Shown piece by piece: positions 1-12,650 of a stretch of 64,000 bases of DNA. The stretch spans positions 310,001-374,000 of the forward strand of contig JAJJXM010000004.1 of assembly GCA_024516155.1 (NCBI GenBank). Reading direction: 5' to 3'. Numbering within the stretch: the stretch's first letter is position 1; each line of letters opens with the position of its first letter. The notes under the pieces were generated by a model, which was not told where the DNA came from, did no database searches, and was given only the letters and a program-made list of their open reading frames with translations. Origin of the DNA: Pyronema omphalodes. Taxonomy: Eukaryota; Ascomycota; Pezizomycetes; Pezizales; Pyronemataceae. A program made the position numbers and the translations under genes.

Positions 1-322
1 GTCACAGCACAGAGCACGGCTCAACAGGCACTCTTCAATAAGGAAGACGGGATATTTGTTGAGTGCTCACGCCCACTACATGTAGCTGTAGCTATATCTG
101 TAGCCGCGGATAAGATGTAGTGAATAGACGGACATATAGAGGACATATAAAGTGATCATAGACCAGATAGCCCAGACCGACGCTTCCATACTGTACATGA
201 CGATAATCATGTGATGGCTGAGATGCTGGTATATATAGTATGCTAAGTAGTAACATAGTAAGTGTTTTTCTTGTTTATTATTCACTGTGCGTGTTGGATG
301 TATTCCTCAACAAACGGTATAT

Positions 323-557
323 CATATCCAACATATCCAACATATCCAACATATCCAACATATCCAACATATCCAACATATCCAACATATCCAACATATC
401 CAACATATCCAACATATCCAACATATCCAACATATCCAACATATCCAACATATCCAACATATCCAACATATCCAACATATCCAACATATCCAACATATCC
501 AACATATCCAACATATCCAACATATCCAACATATCCAACATATCCAACATATCCAAC
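323..557. repeat. 9-bp minisatellite (CATATCCAA)n, about 26 copies
   Basis: The unit CATATCCAA repeats head to tail about 26 times with essentially no variation, which points to recent expansion or homogenisation. Because the unit is a multiple of three, every frame stays open and gives spurious repetitive ORFs (ISN, YPT and QHI repeats on plus; LDM and ICW repeats on minus). No start context, intron or flanking coding sequence supports translation. Confidence 0.95.
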
Positions 558-989
558 ATATCACCATATCACCATAACTCTGCCTGGGCCTTATGATTCA
601 ATAAATATATCCACCATATCTACCATCCAAGCCTTCACAGCCCAAGACTCTCTATACAGTATAAAGTCCCAGTACTCCAGACCAACTCCTCATCCGCGTC
701 GGGGTCCAGGTCCACGTTCAGCGTGCTTCCTTGATGATTGATCAGATTCATCATTCAACAAGTATTTAACCAGGGATTCTAACCATCAAATACCCGTAGC
801 ATCTCACCTAGATTTCACCTTGGTCTATAAGTTATAACATTACTACAAATTATTCTACCTACCGTTACCAAACAAATAATCCCCCGTATGGGAATCCCTA
901 GAATGTTATCAGGATGTAATTATGGGAATCTACCCATCCCATTAGTAACTATAGATCTCTAGATGCATAAAATAGATGCATAATATTCA

Positions 990-1023
990 CCCCCCCCCCC
1001 CCCCCCCTTTTTTTTTTTTTTTT
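990..1023. repeat. Poly(C)18-poly(T)16 tract
   Basis: A run of 18 C is followed directly by 16 T. It is one of about nine long poly(dG:dC) tracts in the window. Exact length is uncertain in any assembly. Confidence 0.9.
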
Positions 1024-2000
1024 CCTTTGTATCGTAAATTCGTAACAGTACCGTTTGTATCTAGAAATTAGAGTTAAATAAAAAACACTTTGAATTTCTG
1101 GAAGTCGTGCATGACAGTTGTTGCAGATGTGTCCTCGCAATATAACTCAGGTAGCTAGCTATATATGATGTATTGTGGCTATAGATACATAGTTGGACGG
1201 GATTTTTTTCTGGTCGATGGGCTTGGTAGATACAGTAGATACAATAGATACACCCAGATACGATTTTCGCGGTGAATATAATTGATTGATAGTTCAGACG
1301 AAGAACATCTGCGCTGTGAGTGCTGGGTATCGAGTAGTGAGTACAGCAGTGCAGTAAACTGGATATGAAATAGGTATGATATTTGGCCGCTATAGCAACC
1401 GTTATCATTTCTAGGACGATAATAGCATTACTATAATTAAGTTACCAGAAAGAACGGATATTTTAATCCCTTTTTGTTTGGTGTTGTTTGGAAGAGATTT
1501 GTTTGCAATGTTTTTTATATATCATATCTCGTATACACACACATACTAACCGATACCTCGTATCTATCCTATATCTTGTCTTATATATTATCGGATTTTT
1601 TACACTTCCTTTGTGTTACCGATGCTGGTACCTGCATACGGTCTAGCTGCGTACCTGCATTACATCTTCCGTGCCCCTAGCTTTACGGGATGCCGACTTC
1701 ACGGGCCAGGGCAGGGCAGAGGATCCTGGGGATCTGATGGCGAGCGGTAAAGGGTAGATGCGAAGGGTAAAGGGTAGGTGCATACCCGCATGATAGATTT
1801 ATACTCGGAGACTCGTAAAAATGTATAGCTGCATATACGAACGTGAAATCTCTGTGGATGTCTAGATGTTTTGTATTTCTGATTTTTTTTTTGCTTGCCG
1901 TTTTTGTCGCTTATCAGATGTTTCATATTTTCTATTTCGTATTTTGTATTTTGTATTTTGTTTTTCTGATTTCGTATTTCTAATTTCTGATTTCTGATTT

Positions 2001-2111
2001 CTTCTTTTCTTCTTTTCTTCTTTTCTTCTTTTCTTCTTTTCTTCTTTTCTTCTTTTCTTCTTTTCTTCTTTTCTTCTTTTCTTCTTTTCTTCTTTTCTTC
2101 TTTTCTTCTTT
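2001..2111. repeat. 8-bp polypyrimidine repeat (CTTCTTTT)n
   Basis: About 13-14 nearly perfect copies of CTTCTTTT on plus form a long polypurine/polypyrimidine tract. The minus-strand ORF through it reads as Lys/Glu/Arg repeats and is an artefact of the repeat. Confidence 0.9.
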
Positions 2112-2486
2112 CACAGAGTACTCGAGTAGGATTTACAAGACAATGATGATAATTAACCGCTTTCATATATCCATATATCCATCTATCGGCACCTCTCGAT
2201 TGTTCATAGAACTGTATTACTCTATCTTCCATGATTGGTATATTACGATCATACTGTAATATCTTGATATACACCACAAATTGAATAGTTTATTTTTTAG
2301 TATTGGTATTGGTTATATACAGTGTGTGTGTCCTTCATCTCTTTGGCCCTCACTAAACTTTGTCAAACATACACGATTACCTTCGCACCTACAGAATTCT
2401 TTTCATGCACAATTCATCATCCAACCTTTTTGATTCCCCAAACCCAAACCCAAAACCCAAAACCCAAAAATCAAACCCTCCCAAAG

Positions 2487-3153
2487 TTACCTAAACAGCC
2501 CACCAAACGAAACATTCCCCACATCACCATTTCCCTTCGCCTGCTCTTCAATCCATTCCGCAATACGTTCCTTTTTACTCATAGCCCTTATATCCGTCCA
2601 TCTTGAGTCGGGGATCGGTTCGCCACGTTTAAAGGTTAGCAGCGTTGGCAGTGTGGAAATCTAAGAAATTACACATCGTCAGTTCTATATCCATTCTTCC
2701 ATTTCCCCTCTCCTCCTCCATTTCTTCCCTCAGCAACGCCCCCCCCCCCCCCCCCCCCCCCCCTCCCCCCCCCGCCCCCCAGGATTTCGAGCACCTACCA
2801 TATACCTCCCCGCCAACTCCGCAATATTCCCGCCCATAGCATCCAACTCAACCTCACAAAACATAACCTTTGGCAAAGTCGCATCCCGGTTCTCTAAATA
2901 CTCCAGGATCTTCGGCTTGATACTCCGACATGAGGGACAGAAGGATGCGGTCCAGAAGGTGATTAGGGGGGGTGTTGGCTGTTGTTGACAGCCGGGTTGT
3001 CGTATGGAAGTCGTCATTGCGGGTTATGGGGTCGAAGATTCGCACTGAGGAGGAGGAGGAGGAGGAGGAGGGGGTGGTGAAACGACGGATGGATTGGACG
3101 GAGCGGACGGAGCGGGCGAGAGTAATGCGGAGGGTAAGAGGGGGCGGTAACAT
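2487..3153 (-). CDS. Mitochondrial thioredoxin-like protein (two exons; 1-bp frame break)
   Basis: Exon 1 is 3153-2799 and exon 2 is 2660-2487, separated by an intron (2798-2661, GTAGGT...TTAG) that contains the long poly(C) tract. The joined product is about 175 aa. Residues 1-26 are Arg/Ser-rich with few acids (RSVRSVQSIRRF), like a mitochondrial presequence. A thioredoxin fold follows with TFWTASFCPSC, placing the redox pair at about C72/C75, then a cis-Pro strand (STLPTLLTFKRGEP) in exon 2. The frame changes inside a run of seven G at 2966-2972: six G would join the presequence frame to the CPSC frame perfectly. I read this as a likely homopolymer error, less likely a real lesion. Exon 2 was read directly from the sequence, because it is too short and too broken to stand out as an ORF. 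The substrate is unknown. The family is a fungal thioredoxin-like group probably acting in mitochondrial redox. Confidence 0.75.
2739..2779. repeat. Poly(C) tracts inside the thioredoxin-like gene intron
   Basis: A run of 25 C is followed by T, nine C, G and six C. It lies wholly within the intron of the minus-strand thioredoxin-like gene, so the pre-mRNA carries a G-run able to form a G-quadruplex. Confidence 0.85.
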
Positions 3154-6100
3154 GGTGGTTGTATGCTCGAGTGATGCGGTATTGAAGTTAAATTTTTGGT
3201 CGTGGTTATCGATGATGTTGTTGTACGCGCGCGTGCAAACTTTCGTTTCCGTTCTTCGTTTCCGTCGCAAGAAACGAGTGACATTGTGACGCCACTGTCT
3301 TGACGCGACGAGATTAGGTAATCTACGTCATAGCTTCTTTCGAATGCTTCCTCCATGTCTTGGCAATATCTGTACATCCCTCTTAGCTTCGTTAAAACTT
3401 TCTTTAGCTTCTTTAGCTTCATCCGAACAGGGGCCCGGGGGATGCGGCTAGACATATGTAGGCTGGCCGCTGGCATACATGGCTCCTCTAAGTTCTTGCG
3501 GACCAACTAAACTACCCACGGAATCCGCCAATCATCCATCCAATCATCCAAGCGAGATATGCTGGTTGCAGTGGCCGAATCTTACGAAAGACTTTAAGAG
3601 GTGGCCCGAGATAGAGCAAATTTCTTGCCGAGTTGTCCAGCTTGGCCTTTTTTTTTTCTTTTGCTTTTGTCTTACTCGCCTCTGTCTCCGTCTCCGATGG
3701 GTTATCCGTGTTCTTGAAAACGGGGAGACGGGGAGACGGGGAGATGGGGGCTTGCAAACTAGGTCTAGATACGTGCAAACGCTTTGTTTTTTGCTTCCTT
3801 TTTTTTTTTTTTTGCTTTTTTCGTTTTTTCTTCTTTTGTTTTTTGTTTTTGTTTTTTTGTTTTTTTAGCTTTTGTTTTTCCTTTTGTTTTGGTTTCTTTT
3901 TTTTCATATTCTTTTTCCTTTCTTCTTTCTTTTTTCTTATGCGCGCCATATGCTAAAGACAATACATACCCGTTTACCGTACCGTACGTGAATTGCATAA
4001 ATTGCATAAACTGAAACTTCACGCAACGACAATGTCATTTCCTTTTCTATTCCCACAGTAGTACATATGTAGACATCATATATCGTAGTTGTGGCTGTGC
4101 TTCACGCGTTTTCTCCATGATGCTATGTATGATGTTGATCAGAATCTTCCAATGCTTCGAGAAGCTGAAAGAAGCTGAAAAGAACAAAAGAAGAAAAGAA
4201 GCTGAAACGAAACCTTCACATCCCTTCGCTTCTAGAATCGTCGTGGCATACATAATGATACTCTTTCGGACTGCCAAGAAATATATAGTTTCCATCCATG
4301 CGTTTTGGTCACCAGCTGTCGGTATGATGCATTCGGCGTGATGTATTCGGGCCTCAGGGTCCATTTGACTTTTGCTGTGGGCATATTCATGCATATATCC
4401 GTTACATATGTATATGTATGTACAAATGCCATATAGACAGTCTAAACGCTATGTACGTTTTGTTTTGATTCCGAATACATAACCATCATTCTTGCAAATC
4501 CACAGTCTCCTGAATCACGACCTTCAACTCTCTCCTTTTCAAAGCAAGCATAACCGTCACGGTTACTTCGGCATAACCATCATAAAATCAAAGTGTTAAG
4601 GCCACCGTATATACATACGGAATAATGCCGATTACCGGTTACCGGTCGGAAAACCCTACGAAAATCATACAATAGTAATACATACAGTAATTCAACTCCA
4701 CAGATCCAGATACATAGTCCGGCTTATGTAACTCTAACTCTTCAGATCACGACCAGATCGACCGACCGGGCCGAGTGGTGGCGGGGGGGGGGGGGGGGTT
4801 ATGGCGTAGATGGTAATGGTAGAATAAGGAAGGTACGTTAAAAGTCCGGGTATCTGCGATAACACGATAGCAAAACAGCACGACACAGAAAAAAAAAAAA
4901 AAAAACCAACGCAAGCTTAACAAGGTTCGTCGTCCGTCTTGCATTAAAGCTGTCCTTCTGTTCTTTAAGTCTTCATATGCATACCGGGGATGTCTTAAAT
5001 ATACACGATATCTTCAGGAATTACCTAACAAGAACATAGCCATTCCTATGTATACTACGAAGTTAGAACGGATAACCTTCTGTTTTCTGCCTTCCTTTTC
5101 TCTAGTTTCTGTTTTTCTGGGCACAAAAAATGATAGAATCCAACCCCCCCCCCCCCCCCCCGCCGCCGCCGCCGCCGTCGCCACCCCCGGTAATAATGGA
5201 AAGTTTACGAAATGTCTCCATTAGGACCTAGGACCTCGGACTATTAGTATCATCTTCTACAGAGCTATCTATCTAAGTTTAAGCAGGAGGGGGAAGGAAG
5301 GAAAATCCGGAGAATCCCCCACGCCCCCTGCCGGCTCAGGGCTGATCATTCTATGACTGGGGGCCGGCGACTATGGGTATGCTACGTTGTGATTATGGTG
5401 TAAGTGTATGTATGGTGCCTGGGTATTGTGCTTGGGTACTTGGATATGTTAGTCTTGGATTGTGCACACAGCTCAGTCTGCCTACATTGCACAGATGTCT
5501 GCCTAAGTAGGATTTATTTCCGGGGTTGATTTAAGTTCAGTTCAACTCAGTTATAATTTCGCGCTAATGTGCTTTGCTGTGCGTCGATGAATTGATTACC
5601 AAATAATAAGAAAAACAAAAAAGGGACCGAAACACATGCTTGCTTGGAGTCAATTCTGAAGGACACAGATACTTTTATGTTGGTTTATTGGTGATGATAA
5701 TTGCGTTGCTCGTTGTCTGTGACTGATCACTGACTTTTATTACGACATGATTGCGTTGTCATATGTCGACATGTCTATATCTTGCGCAATGTATGGCATG
5801 CCGCACTATAAAGTGATGGGGATGATATAAAGGCAAATATGTATCAAAACACCACTGACCACTCGTAGCAAGCCCCCCCCCCCACAAGACTCACGCACTG
5901 ACGGTGTATTCCTAATAACTAATAACTCAAACTTAAAACAACTTAGGCCTCCGATCCTGGCCTCAGTGGGACAAAAATTCATAAAAATTCATAAAGACAT
6001 AGGAAATAAAGCTGGGTGTTTTGCACACAAAAATTACATACATAGCTCTTTATCATTCCAAACTACATCAGAGACAAAATACTACATACACCGCTGCATA

Positions 6101-7844
6101 ATAAAGCATCAGTACATATTGGTTATCTTAGACTAGCCCAACTATCCTAGTGTTATGAACACGCAACAACAAGGCTGCAATTTGAAAATTCCGTTTGTAA
6201 CTTGTAACTTGTAACTGATACATCTCACCGTAAACCGTTTGTCTTTGCTAGGGTAATAGGTTTCCATACTGTAATTGGTATTTTATGTACATACTTACCT
6301 CATCGCATGACACATCGCACTGCACCATGCTCATCACTTTTGGGTATGTATGTACTTGGCATACTTCGTGTACCTTGCATATGGTGTTACCTACGATAGC
6401 GCTATGGACTTACATAATATGCATCTACATACGGTACATATGTAGATCAGCCAGGGCCCGGGGTGGATTTGATACAATGCCATGCATGAAATACCATATT
6501 AGATTCAATCCAATACATATGATAGATGTATATACGTATGGTTTGCTTCAACTTTGTGCTGTGGGGAAATATGGTTTATTGATGATATGTACAAGAGAGC
6601 AACGTCAGGCAGTGTGCATGTGTGTTCGGATTTTGGAGGAATATATGCTGGGCAGATAGTGTACTTAGAATATAATGTAGTTCACTAAGGATACAGTACT
6701 CAGAGTACAGTAGATACAGCTGCCAAGAAACTACATTTCGCTAAAGAGGAGAAGTAATCATTTTTTTTTATATTTGTCAAAGGACTGGTTATCAATGGGT
6801 ATGTATGGGGATCCGTGGATGCGGGTATATATGATGGGTCATGGATAGGTTATAGAAGAATGGGTTGGTTAAGTTGAAGCACAGCCGGAATTCAGTGAGG
6901 CAAAGATAATATCTACATATTAATCCATCGATTCATCGATCCATCTATTTATCTATTTATCTTCATCAACTTTGGACTATCGTATGTATAAGACTATACC
7001 GCCCTACCTACACATATATATAGTTATCCTCGTTTCTTGTTTCTTTCCCCTCACAAAAAAATTAACATAAACTAAAGCTTTCCATCACCCACATAATCGA
7101 TTAGATCTCCCCAGTAGTAGCCTAGATAATTCAGCTGGTTCATCTCATCTGGTCTGTGAAAACCAAACACCGAACACCGAACACCGGACACCGGACACTA
7201 TCGATCATATACTAAACGCCCCACAGCAATCTGTAGATATATAGAATTGTGGGGCCGTTAAACCAATACACTAGGGCTACCTAGTGCAGCTTTGCTACAT
7301 ATGCTAGGCTATCCAGCGGCCAGTCAGTCCGGCTTAGTTCTGGTGCCCTTTACACTAAGGCTGTCTGGTCGGGCTTAACTGGTCTTTATTAGTCCATAAT
7401 AGCCCTTGTTAAACCAGCCCCACATCAACCATCAACGGGGCCGCTGCGGAGCTGGTTGTGTTTGAAATTTTCTGTATGCTATGTATGCACCATATGCACT
7501 ATAGCCTATGTATGCGCGCTATAGCGGACATGAATAACAGCACTGGATAGTGAGGATTCGGGTTTCAAAACTCGGTGGGTTAGATGAGATGAGAGGCTTG
7601 AGATTCTGAGACTTTGTAGATGAGGTAGTAATAGGTTTCCGGTGAGGAATTTGTGGTAACAGGTGGAAAGGCATGCTGGGTTGAAACTTGATGAAATGGT
7701 ATGGAGAATAAAGAAGTATGGAGGAGTATAGGGGATTGAGAGTAATAGAGGATATTTGATGTGGGTTGCTGCTGGAGCTATACATCGATGAAGTGATTGA
7801 GGATATGTTTTGACCAGGTGTTTCTGCTACATATGAATGATTCA
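3154..7844. other. Intergenic region, no gene seen
   Basis: Upstream of the thioredoxin-like gene lies low-complexity DNA. There is a T-rich pyrimidine stretch at about 3645-3935 (its minus-strand ORF is just Lys/Gln/Glu), a G16 run at 4783-4798, a C18 run followed by CCG repeats at 5144-5178, and several direct short repeats such as (AACACCG)n near 7166-7197. I found no supported coding region, tRNA or mobile element. Confidence 0.55.
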
Positions 7845-8647
7845 TAGGGATGCACACGAGACGAGCGGCTCGAGACGAGAGTTCGAGCTTTAGTCTCGAG
7901 ACCAACGAGACTAGATTTTCACGAGACGAGACGTCTCGAGACTTTTTTTTCAAAAGCTCGAGATAAGCTCGAGACTTTTCGAGACTTAGGAAATATATGT
8001 AAAAATTTGGAAAAAATTACAAAAAAATATATACATAATTCATGAAGTTTCAGATAGCATCAGAAGCCATACTGCGAGCTAGCAGGCTGAGCGCTAGGGT
8101 TGTTCTAATGAGGGAATTCTTATCCTAAAGAATGTGAATCGCTTGCTAGGCAAAACTACAACCGCAGTACATCTCATCAAAAGTTGGAATGGACTCCTAG
8201 AGGTTTATGATTGGGAGATGGAAGAGCACAAAAAACATAAAAATCCAGAAAGGCAATACGCGGAGGAATTGTGATTTTTTTGTACTTTTTTATTTCCTGA
8301 GTTACCTATTTTGATGACCAGGAAATAGGGGATGTCGAAGAGGAAGGGAATCGGAAAATGCAATATTTGGAGGAATTGTGGTTTCTCTTTTGAGTTCTTT
8401 TATTATTATTATTTGTCATACACGCTTGCAACCGTAAGGTTATGGCGGAGTTCTTTTATTTGTTCTTTTGAATTTTTCCAAATTCTTTGTTTTCTTTTTT
8501 TTTTGGTTGGGCAAAAAGTCTCGAGCGTCTCGCCGAGACGCTCGAGACGTCCCGAGACTTACGAGACCAAAATCCCACGAGACGAGACGTCTCGAGACCA
8601 AGCTCGGTCTCGTCTCGTCTCGTCTCGTGTGCATCCCTAATGATTCA
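7837..8647. mobile_element. Non-autonomous hAT-type element (MITE-like) with 8-bp TSD
   Basis: The element spans 7845-8639 (795 bp). It starts TAGGGATGCACACGAGACG and ends with the inverted counterpart CTCGTGTGCATCCCTA. Both ends are flanked by the identical 8-bp direct repeat ATGATTCA (7837-7844 and 8640-8647), the target-site duplication length of the hAT superfamily. The TIR sequence also resembles hAT ends. Both subterminal regions are packed with CTCGAGAC/GAGACGAG motifs in both orientations, which could serve as transposase-binding sites and would fold strongly. There is no transposase ORF inside, so mobilisation would need a transposase in trans. The perfect TSD suggests a fairly recent insertion. 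Confidence 0.9.
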
Positions 8648-11600
8648 GTTTCAATGATGATGTTGTTTATCGAAATTTTCATATATGATGAAATTTGGAA
8701 GGCGATGATATAGTGTAAGTATCGTGTATTTTGCAGGATGTTTTATAATATGGAGTTATATGTAGCAGCGTTTTATGCTTTGTTGATTATTTTGCTATGG
8801 GATTTTGGAACTTTGGGAGAGGTGCAAGGTTCGACCAACGTACCGGTATATCAGTATATTGTCTCCATAAGATAGCCTTATTATCTATCATTCAGTCCAG
8901 TCTCTTGGAAGTCATAAATAATAATTACCTACTAGAGATCCACATAACAAATAGTACTTGCAGGCTAACTAAATAACCTCGCCTTACTACATATCAAAGA
9001 TCACAGCCTGAGTCATCCATAATCCCGCAAGAAAGCTTCAGCCCAAATGTCATACAAAACTGGATACTTTGACATTACACATAAGCTTACACATCTCTCT
9101 AGCATATTTCTGACTACAACATAACTTCTCCCTCTCTTCTTTGGGAGCGGCTGAGCTAATCCTGATTCTCAATTCTTGAATCTTCTGGTTGGGTCTAATT
9201 GGTGAAGGTTGTGCATTTCGTATCCCTTATGCATCTCTTACCCATGATGCATCTACCAGCCTTGAAGAATTTATTCCTACCTTTGATGAATTTATGATCT
9301 TCTGTACCCCGGTTTCTCCCTTATGTATATACAAATACACATCTACATAGTGGTCCCTATATCTTCGGGTGTAGATATATATATACCATACCGTGTCTTG
9401 GACTCTTCGGTTCCTTGATGGTGAATTTCTGCATATATAATCTATGCAGTTTAGAGACTGTGCAACCAATGAAATATGTCGACCATAAAATGTATGCAAT
9501 TTATGCAATCTATGCCAGGGGTACACAAAACTGAGAAGTATATGTATCTACAATTGATCCAATCTGTAGGGAACATTCACCATATTTCTCAAACCTCCTA
9601 GGCCCGGGTAAATGTATCATGACCCATGGAGTCTACGGAATTCCCAGCGCAGTCAACTATGTTACGGGATATTGTACTGGTTACGGATTGCCGGACATCG
9701 CTGTAGGGATTGGGTCAGCTTTCAGCCTACCGTAACCGAAACTGAAACTGAAGCATGTAGGCGATGATCAGGGTTTAAGGAGTTTGAGGTTTGAGGAATT
9801 TATAGGTTTTAATTTCTATTGAGGATTAGGGATTTTCGTTTCTTCTCTCTTTCGAAGTATACAAGATATAACTACCAGATGTGCTCCGGAATATCGAATT
9901 CAAGAATGACGATATTGAGTCTCGAGATCCTTTTCATAGCTTACTTCTTCAGCTTCTCGTCTTCCCAGCTCCTGACTCTGAAACCTCCAGTGTAAATTAA
10001 AACACAGCTTTTTTCCCCAGGCCAGCATGTACAATTTTTGGTTGTTGCATTACAACTTCTGTTGGTATCGTGTCGCTCGCGTGGCAGTCGCAGAGTCTTC
10101 TAGCGCCCTTCTTCATTCGGATTCACCGGCCGGTTGCAAACGCCGTATGGTGCTATGCTTTGCATATGCGGGGGAATATTTTTTCTGGAACTTTTAAGGG
10201 GAGGGGAGGCGAATACATACGATGCGCACCGTAGATTTTTGCATCACTCACCAGGTTTGATTGGATGAAGTGCACCTTCTATGAGAATTTTTTTTTTTGC
10301 GAAATTTTGTTAAAAATTCAATGTAAGGTTTCACATTTATATCCTTTGGGTAATAGCTTGGCATGGGAGTTAATGAAAATATTACTCTGTATGGTAGAAT
10401 ATACTCATTGCTCAGTATCCACTGATAGATAAAGCTATACGGATTTGAATCTGGCTTCAGCTTAATCACTGCTTATGATTATGCTGCTGCTGCTGCTTCG
10501 GCTTCGGTTTATTCCTTGGAATACCGATCATGAAAGGAGGATTTCCGTAGCCGTAGATCCACCATTGGGACTCCACCGGGAAGGAAAGTAATCACGCGGA
10601 GGCAAATTCTTAAGGTGCAAACAAAAAGTTCTAGAACAGCAAGCAGCAAGCATAGGGAATGATGGGAATGCCATGCCATGGCAATGTGGATACACATAAC
10701 TTCTTCGAGAAGACACTTTGACCACAGAAAAAAGTAATTGCGGTGGCCAAATAGTGACCCTGATGCCACTGTATGGTGCCATACCGTGCACCAACAGCCA
10801 GAAAGCTTAACAACTGCCTTATTTGCTGAATGCGATGTTTTTTTTTTCCTTTTTTTTTCTTCTCTCTATCTCTATTCAAGTTTTCCATTATGCGACCAAA
10901 TTGTCATGTCTTGGAAATCACTGTATCGCGTGCAAATGACGGATACAAAGTGGTCAGGAGGACAACTATTTCTCTAGTACGTGCTGGATTAAGGCTGGGA
11001 ATACATATGAAGACGTCTAACGATAGTTTCGGGTTAATTGTCTTTTCTATGTTTTATTGCCGGTAACTTGCGTTTCCATAGTACATAGATGATATTGTAG
11101 CACAACCGTCGTTACTCGTGCGTGGCTATTTTTACTTGCGCATAAAATATGCTGTCATACACGCAAGGCTCCGATGAAGAGGCCCGAGGAAGGTCGAACG
11201 GAGCCGTTGACGATCATGGCAGCTGTGCCTCTCGAAGGAGAGAAGTATGTTGAGAGAAACAGCATGTCGCGAAGCAACTCCGGTAACGGATCTCCCGGAG
11301 CTTCCCCTTGGCCGTGAGACTTCACTTCTCGCCACTTTCACTAAAACAGCGATACCCGTGTTTTCAAACAACACTTTCAACGGCTTCGTTATAGGCTGTG
11401 TAATTGTATCGTCTGTATCATGTTGTGTTAAGTCAGAGTCATTCCACGTTATAATCATACATTCATACATACACAACATCAACCGTCGATGAATTGGACA
11501 TAAAGTTTGATCACCGCCAAGACTCCCTTACAAACCTCTCCGGAGAAGCACCGAATTTCGTCCTGACCCAGTCATCATCCAAACTTCCACCTTCCTCCAC

Positions 11601-12650
11601 CGCTCCAAGTCTCCGGACCAAGCCCTTCGAAAGTCGGCGTCGGCTACATCATCGCCATCATCATCATCATCATAATCCAGCCTTGCCGCTATGCTAATTA
11701 CCAGCTAGCGATCTCTGCAGGGTCTAAATCCCTTCCCTCTTCACCCCCCTTTGCATCCATATTTCGTTTAGTCCAATTAGTTCGTGAATTTTACGAACCA
11801 TCTCGGGCTGGGTCAAGGCTAGTCAGGTACAAATCCCATCCCTTACGGAGAAGCACATCATCGCCTGTTTGAACTGAATAACCGTATGGTTTGTCCGGTT
11901 CCTTCGGAGCGTATACTATCTGTATACATCGCTGTTTTGTGTTAAGAGCATCTACAAGAAATCTGTTGACTCTTTGTGCCCCGATTTTGGACGGACTGCT
12001 TCAGACTTTATACATATCTCATCTCCTTTAACCTAAGTAAAACTCATCGATTAATTTTCGACCTTTGCACATCATCTCCTTGTCACCGCCCACCGCTTCA
12101 CTAGGTGCTCCTACCAGGACCTAGCTTATCATAATCCAACACCTCCGTCGCCATAATCTGCGACGCTGAGACTAGTGGATGCAAACTTAACGATCCCATC
12201 GGAATAACGACCCATCTCACAGCCGCACAAAACGGTGGGAAACGAGGGAGCTTGAATTATTAGTGCTACTATTACTCTCCCAGACAAAACCGGAGCATCG
12301 CCCTGCAACCATCTGAAAGTCCGTCGACCGCCGCCAGCTGCATAACAGTTCGAAGCACCAAACTCACCGGTGACCGAGAGGAACAAAAGTAACGGGGCGC
12401 TTGATTGTTGTCGCCGTTGCATTGTGCTAGACGATTACATCGCCCTTACATTAATTCGAAGGTCGACGCACCGAACCAGTAATCCGAGTCGAGTCGAGCA
12501 AGTCGCGAACGTTCGAACCACCAGTCGCTACAAACTGTCGCTTCCAGAACTTCGCTTCCACCACTCGCGCAGTCGCTTGGAAAACGCTGCATTCGGTCCC
12601 AATAGCACGATCCAGTAGCGAGAGATTCCGGTTTTCATACATCACTTGGC
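8648..12650. other. Intergenic region and putative 5' region of the PH-domain gene
   Basis: I see no convincing gene. Small open frames near 10.5-11.1 kb overlap on both strands and show no family signature. From about 11.2 to 12.65 kb the DNA is CT-rich on plus with several short ATG ORFs, including one with a His run (about 11650-11680). This fits a long 5' leader or promoter for the PH-domain gene that starts at 12651. Confidence 0.5.

Larger units (their letters stand above)
1..2486. other. Gene-poor, repeat-rich intergenic region
   Basis: I see no credible protein or RNA gene here. The open frames are products of tandem repeats (a 9-bp minisatellite and an 8-bp pyrimidine repeat, listed separately) or are short and low in complexity. 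The rest is AT-rich sequence with TATA and ATCTA-type microsatellite-like stretches. Confidence 0.6.

Noticed and set aside
240..741. Three plus-strand and two minus-strand ORFs of 81-159 codons
   Set aside because: They are made by the 9-bp minisatellite, which keeps every frame open. There is no coding signal outside the repeat.
1699..2277. Minus-strand ORF of 192 codons rich in Lys/Glu/Arg
   Set aside because: The central part is the translated CTTCTTTT repeat, and the flanks lack any protein-like composition.
3512..3949. Minus-strand Lys/Gln-rich ORF
   Set aside because: It is a translation of a T-rich/A-rich low-complexity tract. The plus-strand Phe-rich ORFs are the same artefact.
11494..11697. 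Short ORF with a His run upstream of the PH-domain gene
   Set aside because: It has no domain, no plausible splice connection to the PH exons, and the His run comes from a CAT microsatellite. It is more likely leader sequence.
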